IMG/VR virus record: IMGVR_UViG_3300025096_000068
Span: 1 to 33,511 of that record
DNA: 33,511 bases
Strand: one strand, 5' to 3'
Source: a virus
The translations under genes and the position numbers were made by a program. This document shows, one piece after another, positions 1-8,822 of this stretch. Below the pieces are notes generated by a model. It saw only the letters and a program-made list of their open reading frames with translations. It ran no database searches and was not told the DNA's origin. Within the stretch, counting starts at the first letter, position 1. The number at the start of each line of letters is the position of its first letter.

Positions 1-179
1 AACATGGGATCTATATTATCTGGAAATTCAATCTTATTAAGAATGTTATAAAAGTAAAACTGCTTACCATTTTTACCTTCTGTGTATATTCTAAATATTC
101 TCTCATACCGCGTCAATGGAAGCGGTTCTAATGCTTCTATGTCGTCTTGATATTTTCCTGTTGTACCTGTTAAACTCAT
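1..179 (-). CDS. Small T4-like structural (baseplate-region) protein, 3' end outside window
   Basis: The first 59 codons of a leftward gene are visible; the rest lies beyond the left edge. The protein starts MSLTGTTGKYQ and continues with a charged segment and an aromatic YERIFRIY/FYFYN stretch. It is the last visible member of the tail block and follows the tube-cap gene by 14 nt. Upstream of the ATG at 179 lies TATACATA (192-185), one mismatch from the T4 late consensus, followed by the 5-nt spacer seen at the other late genes. That supports the start and late expression. The position next to the gp48/54-like gene suggests a baseplate component (T4 gene 53 lies in this functional group), but I do not recognise the sequence well enough to name it. 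Confidence 0.6.
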   Translation of the reverse strand, partial: MSLTGTTGKYQDDIEALEPLPLTRYERIFRIYTEGKNGKQFYFYNILNKIEFPDNIDPM

Positions 180-184
180 CTTAT

Positions 185-192
185 TATGTATA
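185..192 (-). promoter_or_regulatory. Late promoter TATACATA
   Basis: One mismatch to the T4 late consensus; 5 nt before ATG 179. Confidence 0.5.
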
Positions 193-193
193 T

Positions 194-1246
194 TTAAAAT
201 CCACCACCACCGCCGGCTGCTGTTGCTTGTTCTCTCAATTCACCCAAAGCTACAGCGCGCTCTCTTTGATATTGACCTCCAGATTGACTTGGAGTTTGTA
301 CCATTTTCATAAAATTAGCTGGTTCTACTGTTAAAGATGTAAAGCTCAAAGTAACTGTATAAGCTTCAGGAATGATAACACCGTCAATTTTTCTTCTTTG
401 GCCTAATAATGAAACATTCATGTTGTCTAGAGAAGCCCACTCTATATATCTTAAACCGGGGACCTCGATGTGGTAGATTGCTGGAAAGGTCATGCCTAAT
501 GGCCCTTCCCTTGTAGGCCTATTTATCTTAGTAAACTCTTTTATAAACTCAGCATTTTTAGCTGGCGCGTCATCGTTTAAAGTATTAGATAAAACAAATT
601 GTAACTCTAGACCTTGGTCAGTGTTAGCATATTGATAAAATTTTGGAGTCTCAATATAGCTACCTGGCGCACCTATAGTTTTAGCACCAGCCATAGTTGT
701 TTTCATGCTCTGGATACCTTTAACAAAACTATCCGATGAAAAGAGATCTGCCGCAGTGCCGCTCTTAAGAGCACCAAATGCTTCACCTCCTAAATTTTTA
801 ACATTTTCTACTAACCCACCACCAATTGAACCAATGCCTTTCGCTAATTCCAGACCACCACCAACAATTTTTTCACCGGCACCAGCTAAGTTTTCAAGAA
901 CTTCAGCACCAATCATTCTTGCACCTCTTTGACTTATTGGGGAAAACGTATCTGCATATTCACTGCTGAATGAACGATATGCATCAGTAAAGAAGGGAAA
1001 GAAAAATGTTCCTAGTGTCTTCGATCCTTTGTACAACCCTTTATAAAATGCAATTCCAGCATCTTGATTTGTTGCTAACATACTGTCTAACTGAACAGTA
1101 TTTAGATACCCGTTGATAAATTGTTGTAGTTGGTTGTTTTCTAACTGATGCGCAACCACAATAGCATTAGGAGCCTCTTCACGTAAAGGCGAATTTCTTG
1201 GAACAGAAGTCCAGTCATAATCTCTAACTATATCGTAGTCGGCCAT
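194..1246 (-). CDS. Baseplate tail-tube cap/initiator, gp48/gp54-like
   Basis: A 350-residue protein. The N-terminal half is predicted helical and Gly/Ala-rich (about 110-190). The C-terminal part (about 200-315) is beta-rich, with the pattern IPEAYTVTLSFTSLTVEP near 293-310, like the tube-fold C-terminus of T4 gp48/gp54 proteins that nucleate the tail tube on the baseplate. The tail is low-complexity (AAGGGGGF). Length fits T4 gp48 (about 364) and gp54 (about 320). The gene directly follows the tape measure gene, as in T4 where 48 and 54 follow 29. The start is fixed by CATAAATA at 1259-1252, 5 nt from the ATG. The stop codon overlaps the next late promoter region. Assignment to the gp48/54 group is moderately safe; which of the two is not decided. 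Confidence 0.6.
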   Translation of the reverse strand: MADYDIVRDYDWTSVPRNSPLREEAPNAIVVAHQLENNQLQQFINGYLNTVQLDSMLATNQDAGIAFYKGLYKGSKTLGTFFFPFFTDAYRSFSSEYADTFSPISQRGARMIGAEVLENLAGAGEKIVGGGLELAKGIGSIGGGLVENVKNLGGEAFGALKSGTAADLFSSDSFVKGIQSMKTTMAGAKTIGAPGSYIETPKFYQYANTDQGLELQFVLSNTLNDDAPAKNAEFIKEFTKINRPTREGPLGMTFPAIYHIEVPGLRYIEWASLDNMNVSLLGQRRKIDGVIIPEAYTVTLSFTSLTVEPANFMKMVQTPSQSGGQYQRERAVALGELREQATAAGGGGGF

Positions 1247-1251
1247 AATAA

Positions 1252-1259
1252 TATTTATG
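1252..1259 (-). promoter_or_regulatory. Late promoter CATAAATA
   Basis: 5 nt before ATG 1246 (tube cap gene); overlaps the stop region of the tape measure gene on its downstream side. Confidence 0.8.
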
Positions 1260-3204
1260 TAAGAGATCCGGGTGTATGCATGCTATAAGGTGAATTATAG
1301 AACTCTACTCTACTATCTGCAAAACTTGGGCCATCCGGGCTCCCTTGTGTACCAGGAATGCTATTATCTTGACGTGGCATTGGTAAAGCTCTAGTTCCCC
1401 CTCCCGCCGGCTTTTTAACTAGCAACTCCGTAAGCTGTACTAATTGATGTAGATACTTATTAGAAATTTCAATCGCGGATACTTGAAGCGCAGCAAGTTT
1501 ACCCGAAAACTTTTCATCTGGAGAAAGAAATGAATCATCTAGCAACTGACTTATAGCACCACCTGCCTTCATTCCTAAAAGCTCGTCCTTTGAACTAAAT
1601 GGCATTACCGTGCCACGTTGCATAATAAAGTCTTGCATTTCAGAAGCCGGCTTTTTCTTTGTTAAAGCACCAAGAGCAAACCCGCCAATATCTTGTACCC
1701 ATTTTGGCTTCAGTACATGATCAGAAATTAATCCCCCAATAAATCTACCTAAAAGATCACCACCTATCGCACCTATTAAAGTACCCACAACCGGTATAGG
1801 TATAAGACTGCCACCTATAGCTCCAATAGCAGCACCCGCCATTGCTGTGACCCCTTTTACTGCTCTTTTACCTGCTTGTTGCCTTAACTCATCTTCAGTA
1901 ATTTCTCCCGCTTCATACCTTTTTTGTAGTTTCTGCAAGTCACCTTTCATAAAAAACCCTTCAATAATAGGGCCTATAACAGGTATTTTAGCAAACTTCT
2001 TTAATATACCAAGTATACCACCTGCTCTTTTTACCATCCCACCGGCGTATTTTGAAATTGCATTTTTAGCCGGTGTTAATGCTTTGTCTTTCATCCAGGC
2101 GGACCCCTTACCTATGTATGATCCAGCTGCTTTTACACCACTCCATGCAGCTGTAGCGCCTCCTTTAATAGCTCCTCCTACAGCTGTAGCGCCTCCTTTA
2201 ATAGCGCCTCCTACAGCTGTAGCACCTCCTTTAATAGCGCCTCCAACCTGACTTGCCTTTTGACCGACAAAACTAGCTGCTCTTTTCCACCATGGCCCTT
2301 TCGCAGCTTGTTGAGGTCTAGGAGCAGGGGCCGGCCTAGGCGGCCTTGTAGCAGCAGTAGCACCTGCAGTTGCGGCGGCTACAGAGCTCTTTGCTAGCGC
2401 TGGAAACAGTTTACCTATACCAGGTATCTTCGAAATTGCATTCTTAAAAAAGGTACCAACAGCTTTTAAAGCTCCAACAACTCTATCCTTTACAGAGTTA
2501 AATAGAGCTTTTGCAGCCTCTTTTCCTTTAGTGAGCATTTCACCAAATTTTTTCCATATAGGCAGCTCTTTAAAACCAGTCCATAATTTACTAAAGAATC
2601 GACCTACACCTCGAATGCCGCTCTTTACCATGTTCCACGCGCCGCGGCCTACTGCCTTTATACCCGCCCATGCCTTTTTGAACATTCCTTTTAACAAATC
2701 CCAACCTTTACCAAGGGCCCATTTAATAAACCCCCATAGCTTACCACCCATCCATTTTATAGATCTCCATAACCAACCACCTATTGCTTTAAATATTCCT
2801 TTCTTTGCTCCACCGAAAAATCCTAAAGTACCTAATAAACTAGATAACCAACCTAAGAGCCCCTTACCGGCCTTTTTGCCCTCGCCCTTGAGGTTTTTAG
2901 CCATATCCGCAGCATCTTGACCATCCCTTTGTGATTTTGATACAACAGTTTCTGGCTTTGTATCTTTGTCGTACTTTGACTTTATCTTAAACCATCTCTC
3001 AACAATAACGTCCGTTGTATTCTTAACACGTGTTTTTTCTGGCGAAGTTAAAGAAGGTTTTACTTTACCTTTAACGCCATATAAAGATGAATTAACAACG
3101 TTCTTTCCAATACTATCGGTAGCTTCGGAGTCAGAAGCTGAGCCCTGCACTGCTTCTAGTGCTTGAGATACGATTGCTAATATTTCACTGGTAGATGTTG
3201 CCAC
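1255..3204 (-). CDS. Tail tape measure protein (gp29-like)
   Basis: A 649-residue protein, close to T4 gp29 (590). It is rich in Gly, Ala, Lys and Trp, with long amphipathic helical stretches (about 100-260). There is a Pro/Ala linker near 285-300, three tandem 11-residue repeats (GGAIKGGATAV type, about 320-352), and a strongly hydrophobic Gly-rich segment (about 450-495, IGGSLIPIPVVGTLIGAIGG) that could cross a membrane during ejection. These are tape-measure hallmarks, and the gene lies between hub genes and the tube cap as expected. As one helix at about 0.15 nm per residue it would give a tail near 100 nm. The start is GTG at 3204, chosen because ATTAAATA (3217-3210) ends 5 nt before it. 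The late promoter overlaps the stop of the upstream gene. Confidence 0.8.
   Translation of the reverse strand: MATSTSEILAIVSQALEAVQGSASDSEATDSIGKNVVNSSLYGVKGKVKPSLTSPEKTRVKNTTDVIVERWFKIKSKYDKDTKPETVVSKSQRDGQDAADMAKNLKGEGKKAGKGLLGWLSSLLGTLGFFGGAKKGIFKAIGGWLWRSIKWMGGKLWGFIKWALGKGWDLLKGMFKKAWAGIKAVGRGAWNMVKSGIRGVGRFFSKLWTGFKELPIWKKFGEMLTKGKEAAKALFNSVKDRVVGALKAVGTFFKNAISKIPGIGKLFPALAKSSVAAATAGATAATRPPRPAPAPRPQQAAKGPWWKRAASFVGQKASQVGGAIKGGATAVGGAIKGGATAVGGAIKGGATAAWSGVKAAGSYIGKGSAWMKDKALTPAKNAISKYAGGMVKRAGGILGILKKFAKIPVIGPIIEGFFMKGDLQKLQKRYEAGEITEDELRQQAGKRAVKGVTAMAGAAIGAIGGSLIPIPVVGTLIGAIGGDLLGRFIGGLISDHVLKPKWVQDIGGFALGALTKKKPASEMQDFIMQRGTVMPFSSKDELLGMKAGGAISQLLDDSFLSPDEKFSGKLAALQVSAIEISNKYLHQLVQLTELLVKKPAGGGTRALPMPRQDNSIPGTQGSPDGPSFADSRVEFYNSPYSMHTPGSLT
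2149..2247 (-). repeat. Three tandem 33-nt repeats in the tape measure gene
   Basis: Units 2149-2181, 2182-2214 and 2215-2247 differ by only a few bases and encode three 11-residue GGAIKGGATAV-type units. Confidence 0.9.
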
Positions 3205-3209
3205 CTAAA

Positions 3210-3217
3210 TATTTAAT
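3210..3217 (-). promoter_or_regulatory. Late promoter ATTAAATA
   Basis: 5 nt before GTG 3204 (tape measure); decides that start. Confidence 0.75.
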
Positions 3218-3941
3218 CATCCGCCGAAGTATCGAAAAAGTCAGCATCGATAGAAACTTCCGTCTCATCTACTGTTAAAACGTTACTATTATACACATTA
3301 ACACTTTCAATAAAGTCTGAAATTTTCGAATATGTACTAAGGGGAAGCCTTTCAACAAGCTTTACGCGTTCATGAATCCGAACATCTTCCATATTAAGTA
3401 CATCGTCATCCACCTGAATACTGTCAATATACTTAATAATCTCGTAAATATATAATTTACCTACGCCTTCTTTTAACAGCTCCTGCTCATTGTCGATCTC
3501 CTGTTCACATTTTTTTAACAAAACATTTTCCTGTCTCAGTGTAGGTATTTTAAGAGTCAGTTTTAAGTTACCCTCTTTAATAGAAGCCTCATCTTTAACG
3601 CTAATAGGTATATTTTTTAAATTATCGAGAACCTTCTGCAACTCAACAGAGCCAGCTTTTGTACCTAGAGCATTTTTTCTCAGCGTTACAACAAACGGTA
3701 ATTTATCATAAACTTTTAAATCAGATAAACCGGAATTGTCGATAATAATCTTATTAAGCGTCTTGTTAAAATCTAATGTACCTCTAAGCCCATCCAAAGC
3801 AGAAGAGATAAGATCTTTTTGCTGTTTTAAATTTAAAGGCTTGGTAGGTACTTTCTTTTTTAAAGAAGGTACAAAAACATCAATCGTCTTCTCGTTGAGT
3901 TTATCTAATTTGGATATAAAAGAAGAAACATTTTTACTCAT
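3213..3941 (-). CDS. Baseplate hub subunit, gp26-like
   Basis: A 242-residue acidic protein. The N-terminus has a KPLNLKQQKDLI segment (about 35-46). The middle is beta/alpha mixed and the C-terminus is acidic, ending near IDADFFDTSADD. This organisation recalls the T4 gp26 baseplate hub family in marine T4-like phages, and the position between the gp51-like gene and the tape measure agrees. No catalytic motif is seen. GCTAAATA (3954-3947), 5 nt from the ATG, supports the start and late expression. Upstream and downstream genes are separated by only 8 nt each. A tail-assembly chaperone is the alternative. Confidence 0.55.
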   Translation of the reverse strand: MSKNVSSFISKLDKLNEKTIDVFVPSLKKKVPTKPLNLKQQKDLISSALDGLRGTLDFNKTLNKIIIDNSGLSDLKVYDKLPFVVTLRKNALGTKAGSVELQKVLDNLKNIPISVKDEASIKEGNLKLTLKIPTLRQENVLLKKCEQEIDNEQELLKEGVGKLYIYEIIKYIDSIQVDDDVLNMEDVRIHERVKLVERLPLSTYSKISDFIESVNVYNSNVLTVDETEVSIDADFFDTSADD

Positions 3942-3946
3942 ACAGA

Positions 3947-3954
3947 TATTTAGC
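3947..3954 (-). promoter_or_regulatory. Late promoter GCTAAATA
   Basis: 5 nt before ATG 3941 (gp26-like). Confidence 0.7.
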
Positions 3955-4744
3955 TAGCATTTTGTTTTTGCAAGTTTTCGTTCTGCTTTTCAACTTCATC
4001 TGCATACAACTTATAAAAATCTTCAATCTCCAAATACGTACAGTTTATTAAAAAAGATACATCGGGTATTCTTCTGCTTAATACAAAAAGCATTTCTCTA
4101 TAATTAGTAGCAGTTACACAATCAAATATTCTAGCAATAAACGATGGGAGGGTCGGGTCTAACATGTTTAGCTCAATTTCATCCATTTCTAGATTTTCTC
4201 TTTCTTCAAATGCTATCATTTTAAAATGAGATCTATTCTTTTGTACAAAATTCTCTAGATGTTCAAAAATAGCCTCGGGCAATTTACTGATAATTTTACT
4301 ATATTCCTCTTCAGATAACAATGCCATAGCTATCTTCATATCATCAATTTTTACGCTCTTAATAAGTGAAAATATAAAATCAGAACTACCTAGGTTAAAT
4401 CTTGAAGGGTAATCTAAAACACACTGAATATCTCCGACATCTATTACTTCATGGATTTCATCAAATGTACCTATATTTGTTCTTAATAAATTTAAATCTA
4501 CATTAACGTTACCTTTGCTAGACCCAACGGTAATCTCCTCACCAATACATTTCTCTCTTAACAAAAAAAATGTGAACAACTTGTCAATTACATTTAAATC
4601 TTTAGTTAAAATAAATGATTCTAAAAAATTAACTGTACCAGTTACTGAAGTATCACTATATAAGGCTATTTTTCTTAGATCTTTATATAGAATTTCATTT
4701 ACCAAAACCTCCTTTTTGTTAGGAAGCGTAAAAGTTATTTCCAT
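3950..4744 (-). CDS. Baseplate hub assembly protein, gp51-like
   Basis: A 264-residue, mostly helical, acidic protein. The most conserved-looking part is residues about 190-255 (LDPTLPSFIARIFDCV, YREMLFVLSRR, INCTYLEIEDFYKLYADE), which matches my memory of T4 gp51-type hub assembly factors. The end is a Gln/Asn/Lys-rich helix (VEKQNENLQKQNAS) likely to be coiled coil. The place between tail tube and tape measure is where contractile phages encode tape-measure or hub chaperones. TATAATTA (4757-4750), one mismatch from the late consensus, ends 5 nt from the ATG. The family name is from recalled pattern only. Confidence 0.5.
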   Translation of the reverse strand: MEITFTLPNKKEVLVNEILYKDLRKIALYSDTSVTGTVNFLESFILTKDLNVIDKLFTFFLLREKCIGEEITVGSSKGNVNVDLNLLRTNIGTFDEIHEVIDVGDIQCVLDYPSRFNLGSSDFIFSLIKSVKIDDMKIAMALLSEEEYSKIISKLPEAIFEHLENFVQKNRSHFKMIAFEERENLEMDEIELNMLDPTLPSFIARIFDCVTATNYREMLFVLSRRIPDVSFLINCTYLEIEDFYKLYADEVEKQNENLQKQNAS

Positions 4745-4749
4745 ATTAT

Positions 4750-4757
4750 TAATTATA
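4750..4757 (-). promoter_or_regulatory. Late promoter TATAATTA
   Basis: One mismatch to TATAAATA; 5 nt before ATG 4744 (gp51-like). Confidence 0.55.
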
Positions 4758-4770
4758 ACACTAATTGTGT

Positions 4771-5379
4771 TTATAAAGGCGCGTAATTTTTAAATGCAAA
4801 AGTAACACTCTTTTCTAAAAATGACTCATTATCGTAATCAATTGTATACCCTTCAACATTAGTAGGGAATACATCTGTAAAGTTATATCCTTTACGTACT
4901 TCACCTTTATGGTTATATTGCCTTAAAATTACATTAGGACAAAGCAAACCTCTATTAATTAACCCGTCAATACCAACCGCTATCATCCACGGTCTAAAGA
5001 AATTATGTTCTAAGTCATCATCTGTGTCAAAAATATTTACAGCTAACGTTCTAGTTAAAAATCCTTGCCGGCGATTAACACCATAAGCAGGTAAAAAGCC
5101 TCCTAGGTTTACATCTGCACCTGCTTCTAAAAATTCTGTTGTCTCGCCCGGAACTGCGACTTCGCGCGCGACTAACGTATTACCATTTGATACAAACTCT
5201 TCAGGTGTGTTTTTTACTCTCCAGCTTTCACCAGCCTTTTCTAATGCTTGGTCGACTTGACCTCTTACAGAACCAGCATTAGAAAATTCTATCTTCCAAA
5301 GAGTAGGGAGAGAGAGATAGTATCTTGAGGGACCTCCAACGCTATAGTTGTTAAGAAAATCGTATACTTCACCAGCCAT
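4771..5379 (-). CDS. Tail-tube-fold structural protein (gp19-like paralogue 2)
   Basis: A 202-residue protein. It carries tail-tube-like features: N-terminal aromatic segment, VAREVAVPGETTEFLEAG (about 70-87, comparable to the PG loop region of gp19), a central RPWMIAVGIDG stretch, and a C-terminal beta strand pair (SFLEKSVTFAFKNYAPL). In gp19 proteins the equivalent C-terminal strand completes the tube barrel. It is immediately downstream of the true tube gene. It may cap or connect the tube, as T4 gp3 or neck proteins do. ATTAAATA (5393-5386) lies 6 nt from the ATG. Confidence 0.6.
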   Translation of the reverse strand: MAGEVYDFLNNYSVGGPSRYYLSLPTLWKIEFSNAGSVRGQVDQALEKAGESWRVKNTPEEFVSNGNTLVAREVAVPGETTEFLEAGADVNLGGFLPAYGVNRRQGFLTRTLAVNIFDTDDDLEHNFFRPWMIAVGIDGLINRGLLCPNVILRQYNHKGEVRKGYNFTDVFPTNVEGYTIDYDNESFLEKSVTFAFKNYAPL

Positions 5380-5385
5380 TAATAT

Positions 5386-5393
5386 TATTTAAT
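5386..5393 (-). promoter_or_regulatory. Late promoter ATTAAATA
   Basis: 6 nt before ATG 5379 (tube-like paralogue). Confidence 0.7.
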
Positions 5394-5415
5394 CAGCTAT
5401 CCGATTAAACATATA

Positions 5416-5952
5416 CTAACTAAAGTCTCTATAGAAGTGGTAGGCGAATGTAGTAGAGAAGTTTAACACTTCACCAGTACCTTCAGCAATAGAGTACTCA
5501 ATGTCACCAATTTCTCTAATTGATGCACCAACTAGTTCGATGTTTCTAACATCGTTTAAGTTTTTATCTATTTGTACTAAGTTAATTACTGATTCTTCTC
5601 CGGGCATGCCATATGCACCGGTGGATGTTTCATTATTAAACACTGCTCTTGAAGCAGCTTCCATTTTTGTTCGAAGCTCACAATTTTCATCATGATAGAA
5701 TTCAATTGAATAACCTTCAGCATTAGCATATGTCGCTCTACCTGGCACCTGAAATACTTGGCCAAAGTAATTAACGTTAACGTTGTCAATGTTTCTGCCA
5801 GGTAAAGATGCTGTCCTAGCATAAACCAGGTCATCCTCTCCATCAAACCTAATACCTCCTATTAAGTCTATTTGCCTTACTCGAAATAGAAAATCTCGAG
5901 AAAATTGCTTCGATGCAGCTCTGGTAAAGAAGTTCTGAATAGTTGTTGCCAT
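5416..5952 (-). CDS. gp19: Tail tube protein (gp19)
   Basis: A 178-residue protein, close to T4 gp19 (163). Features typical of the family: N-terminal FFTRAASKQFSRDFLFRVRQI, ARTASLPGRNIDNVNVNYFG (about 45-65, the tube PG motif), FYHDENCELRTKMEAASR (about 85-103), and a C-terminal strand ending in FSTTFAYHFYRDFS. It polymerises as stacked hexamer rings forming the inner tube through which DNA passes. The gene lies directly downstream of the sheath gene, as in T4. ATTAAATA (5965-5958) ends 5 nt from the ATG, indicating late transcription starting at the start codon. Confidence 0.9.
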   Translation of the reverse strand: MATTIQNFFTRAASKQFSRDFLFRVRQIDLIGGIRFDGEDDLVYARTASLPGRNIDNVNVNYFGQVFQVPGRATYANAEGYSIEFYHDENCELRTKMEAASRAVFNNETSTGAYGMPGEESVINLVQIDKNLNDVRNIELVGASIREIGDIEYSIAEGTGEVLNFSTTFAYHFYRDFS

Positions 5953-5957
5953 AATAT

Positions 5958-5965
5958 TATTTAAT
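5958..5965 (-). promoter_or_regulatory. Late promoter ATTAAATA
   Basis: 5 nt before ATG 5952 (tail tube). Confidence 0.75.
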
Positions 5966-5976
5966 TGTTTGATTCA

Positions 5977-8790
5977 TTAACCACCGACTAATTCTTCAAA
6001 ATTAGCATCTGTTCTAGTAGCGTAGAAGTTAACTAAGATAAACTCTGCGGTCCTTGTCGGTTTAATGTAGATGTCAACCACTAGCTCGTTAGCATCGATA
6101 ACCGCTGCAGTGTTGTTTCTCTCATCACACACGATCAAGTAGTCGTATAAGCCTTCATTGTTTTTAGCCCTTTCAAAGATTGGAGTAAGTGTATTAACTA
6201 ATCTAGTTCTGGTAAACTCTGTATTTTGTTCAAATACAAAGAACCTAGAAGCTTTCTTAGTTGGCCTCTCTAGTGATAAGAACAACCTTCTAACATTAAT
6301 TCTATCAAATGCGCTCGATTTCTTAGAAAGTGTCTTTTGACCAAATATTACTAATCCCTGTGATGGGAATTGTGCTACTGGGTTAATGTTAGCTTTATAA
6401 AGCTCATCTCTTTGCTTTTGATTTGGATTAACTGCAATGTCATTTGCAAATGTTACAAGACCTCTAGTGAAACCAGCTGGTGCAAACCATGGGAAGGTTG
6501 CTGCATCAGTTCTTGCCATTGTTGCTCCAGCGAAACCAGAGAATGGGGCCCAAACTTGGCGACCTGAGTAGCTATCATAAACTAATGCCCAGTTACCATA
6601 TGTAGCTGCATAAGAAGTATTTTCATTTTCAAACTGGTGCCTTATAGGCCAATATATATCTGTTTGGAAATTCTTATTCTTATCATCAAGAACCTTACCA
6701 TCAGAACCTTGTACAAAGATCTGACGTAACGGATCAGCAATGAATATGCAATCTCCTCTACTTCCACCTAAGTAAGGCGGTGAAACAAACTGCTCAAACT
6801 TATTAAAGATAGTAGAGTAGTTATTTCTAAGAGTTAAAGCAGTTCCAGCAACATCACCAGATGTTCTTAAGCCGTTAACAGCTGCTGTGATATTATCTGT
6901 TGTTGCATATTCATCATAATATGTCTTATTGTCTGCACTAGCAATGGCGTAGATTGTACCTAAGCCACCCTCAACAACAACGTCAATGTCGTAAATTTCA
7001 TCATTTCTGATTCCGTCGAGTGCTCTTTCTAACTTATTAGGAATATCGCCTAACTCTTTACCAATAGGTGACGATTCAGTATAAGCTCCAAGAGGGTAAA
7101 GGCTTTCTGCTTTACCTAATACTGAATCTATGCTAGTGTATAATCCAGCAGCAATTCCTGTTCTTGCTACTCCAGCAGCGGTAGTTTCTGTAGCTAATTG
7201 TGTAGTATATACTCTAACCCGCTTATTTACATCGCCATTAGCATCTAGAGCATTTGTACCTCTAAGTCTGTTAGAAACATAATCGTTAACTTTTACAACA
7301 ACATTTCGTGACGAATCATCTCGTGATTCTACGAAGAACGGTTGATCTTGCCCACCGTTAGGATTGAGCTTTGTTCTATAGTAGTTAATAGATCCAGCAA
7401 TTCCGTCTTCTAAGACGTAATCTAACTTAAATGCCTCATTTGCGTAAATTGATTTACGTAACTTAAATACACCTAAGCTTAAGATGTCATCATCATCTCT
7501 ACCATCAATCTCAAACTCTGTAAAGTTTTCTATTACTTCAGAGATTGTACCATCTGGACCAGTTTGGTAATTAGATGACAGTTTAAACACTTGTGTACCA
7601 GGAGGTATAATAGTAAACGATGTAGTAGCTGCAGCAGATGCTGTAATTGTCTTTGTTGTTAAAATATTATTAAAGTTACTACCCGGTGTAGTATTTGTAT
7701 TATCTGCAAGCCCAACATAATAACCTTCAAATTGGTTATTAACAGTTGAAGTCGACTTGTTTAAGATAACTGCACCAGCGGCACCTGCGTCAGCGATAGT
7801 AGAGAATGAATCTTTATTACCGGCTGTCTTTGACCATGTGAAAGCTGTACCATTTAAACCGCTAAGGTATTGTGCTTCAGTAAGTTCTAAATGTGTCGGT
7901 TCACCTAACACATACACTGCTGAAACTGTATCTAAGTCAGTTGAAATCTGTTGGTTCGATCTTGCCGATATACTAAATGTATCACTTGTATCCGTCCATG
8001 GCTCAACTACTGAATCTGAAATAGTGCCGTATGTTTGAGCAGCAACTGAGCCGCTAAGCGCTATTTTCATACTAAGTCCAATGCCCGAGTTTGTAAAGTT
8101 ATATGTTTCACCGGAGCCCTTTGCAGTATTAATAGCGCCGGAGATAGCAGTAAGGATGGTTGCTAATGTGTTACCACCAGCCCGCGCTGTGCAAAGCGTT
8201 ATGACGTTAGTAGTACCACCGCTGTTAATGTTAGTAGAAGATCCACTGTAAAAAATTGTGCCAGCAGGAAGTGAACCAGCCGGTGCACTTACACCAAAGA
8301 CAATGGAGCTTAATACACCGCTACCTGATTGAATTCCAATTTCAATGCCAGAGAGAGCGTTTACAGAATCAGTCGGAACTTGGTTCCCTGCAGCCGTTCC
8401 AGCAAAATTAAAGTTTAGTTGATAAGCACTTAATTGTCCTAACTCAGCATCACCAGTAACATTTCGTACTGGGTAAACTAATGCTGAGTATTTAGAACCA
8501 AATCCATCACCCGAACCATGACCATATGGTAATCTAGAAGCATATACATTTGCTGGTGAATTTAATAGTTCGGAAAGAGTATAATAGAAGTATCTTTCAG
8601 ATGAGTTCGTGGGAACTCCAAAAATTTGATTCAATTCTTGTTTAGTTGTAATCTTAAGAACTTCATCAAGGGGCCCTTGTTGAGCAAAGCCAGTAGCATA
8701 AACGTTTGTTCCAACGTTTAGGGGGGCTGTAAGTGAAAGATCGGATTCTCTAATTTCTACTCCGGGAGAGTTAATCGTACGCTGTGCCAT
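5977..8790 (-). CDS. gp18: Contractile tail sheath protein (gp18), enlarged
   Basis: A 937-residue protein. The N-terminus INSPGVEIRESDLS and the following AFAQQGP-like segment (ATGFAQQGPLDE) are the classic gp18 start. The C-terminal part contains the conserved polymerisation domain, with VNVRRLFLSLERPTKKASRF and the closing VDIYIKPTRTAEFILVNFYA. The protein is much longer than T4 gp18 (659). The extra mass is a Ser/Thr/Gly/Asn-rich beta-type insertion, roughly residues 110-420, which in sheath proteins is where outward-facing domains are inserted. The gene sits between two tube-like genes. GATAAATA (8803-8796) ends 5 nt from the ATG. Confidence 0.95.
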   Translation of the reverse strand: MAQRTINSPGVEIRESDLSLTAPLNVGTNVYATGFAQQGPLDEVLKITTKQELNQIFGVPTNSSERYFYYTLSELLNSPANVYASRLPYGHGSGDGFGSKYSALVYPVRNVTGDAELGQLSAYQLNFNFAGTAAGNQVPTDSVNALSGIEIGIQSGSGVLSSIVFGVSAPAGSLPAGTIFYSGSSTNINSGGTTNVITLCTARAGGNTLATILTAISGAINTAKGSGETYNFTNSGIGLSMKIALSGSVAAQTYGTISDSVVEPWTDTSDTFSISARSNQQISTDLDTVSAVYVLGEPTHLELTEAQYLSGLNGTAFTWSKTAGNKDSFSTIADAGAAGAVILNKSTSTVNNQFEGYYVGLADNTNTTPGSNFNNILTTKTITASAAATTSFTIIPPGTQVFKLSSNYQTGPDGTISEVIENFTEFEIDGRDDDDILSLGVFKLRKSIYANEAFKLDYVLEDGIAGSINYYRTKLNPNGGQDQPFFVESRDDSSRNVVVKVNDYVSNRLRGTNALDANGDVNKRVRVYTTQLATETTAAGVARTGIAAGLYTSIDSVLGKAESLYPLGAYTESSPIGKELGDIPNKLERALDGIRNDEIYDIDVVVEGGLGTIYAIASADNKTYYDEYATTDNITAAVNGLRTSGDVAGTALTLRNNYSTIFNKFEQFVSPPYLGGSRGDCIFIADPLRQIFVQGSDGKVLDDKNKNFQTDIYWPIRHQFENENTSYAATYGNWALVYDSYSGRQVWAPFSGFAGATMARTDAATFPWFAPAGFTRGLVTFANDIAVNPNQKQRDELYKANINPVAQFPSQGLVIFGQKTLSKKSSAFDRINVRRLFLSLERPTKKASRFFVFEQNTEFTRTRLVNTLTPIFERAKNNEGLYDYLIVCDERNNTAAVIDANELVVDIYIKPTRTAEFILVNFYATRTDANFEELVGG

Positions 8791-8795
8791 AAAAT

Positions 8796-8803
8796 TATTT
8801 ATC
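8796..8803 (-). promoter_or_regulatory. Late promoter GATAAATA
   Basis: 5 nt before ATG 8790 (sheath). Confidence 0.8.
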
Positions 8804-8822
8804 CATTTTCATACAAATATAT

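Noticed and set aside
2149-2247. Three 33-nt direct repeats, at first CRISPR-like
   Set aside because: They are contiguous with no spacers and encode in-frame peptide repeats of the tape measure protein.
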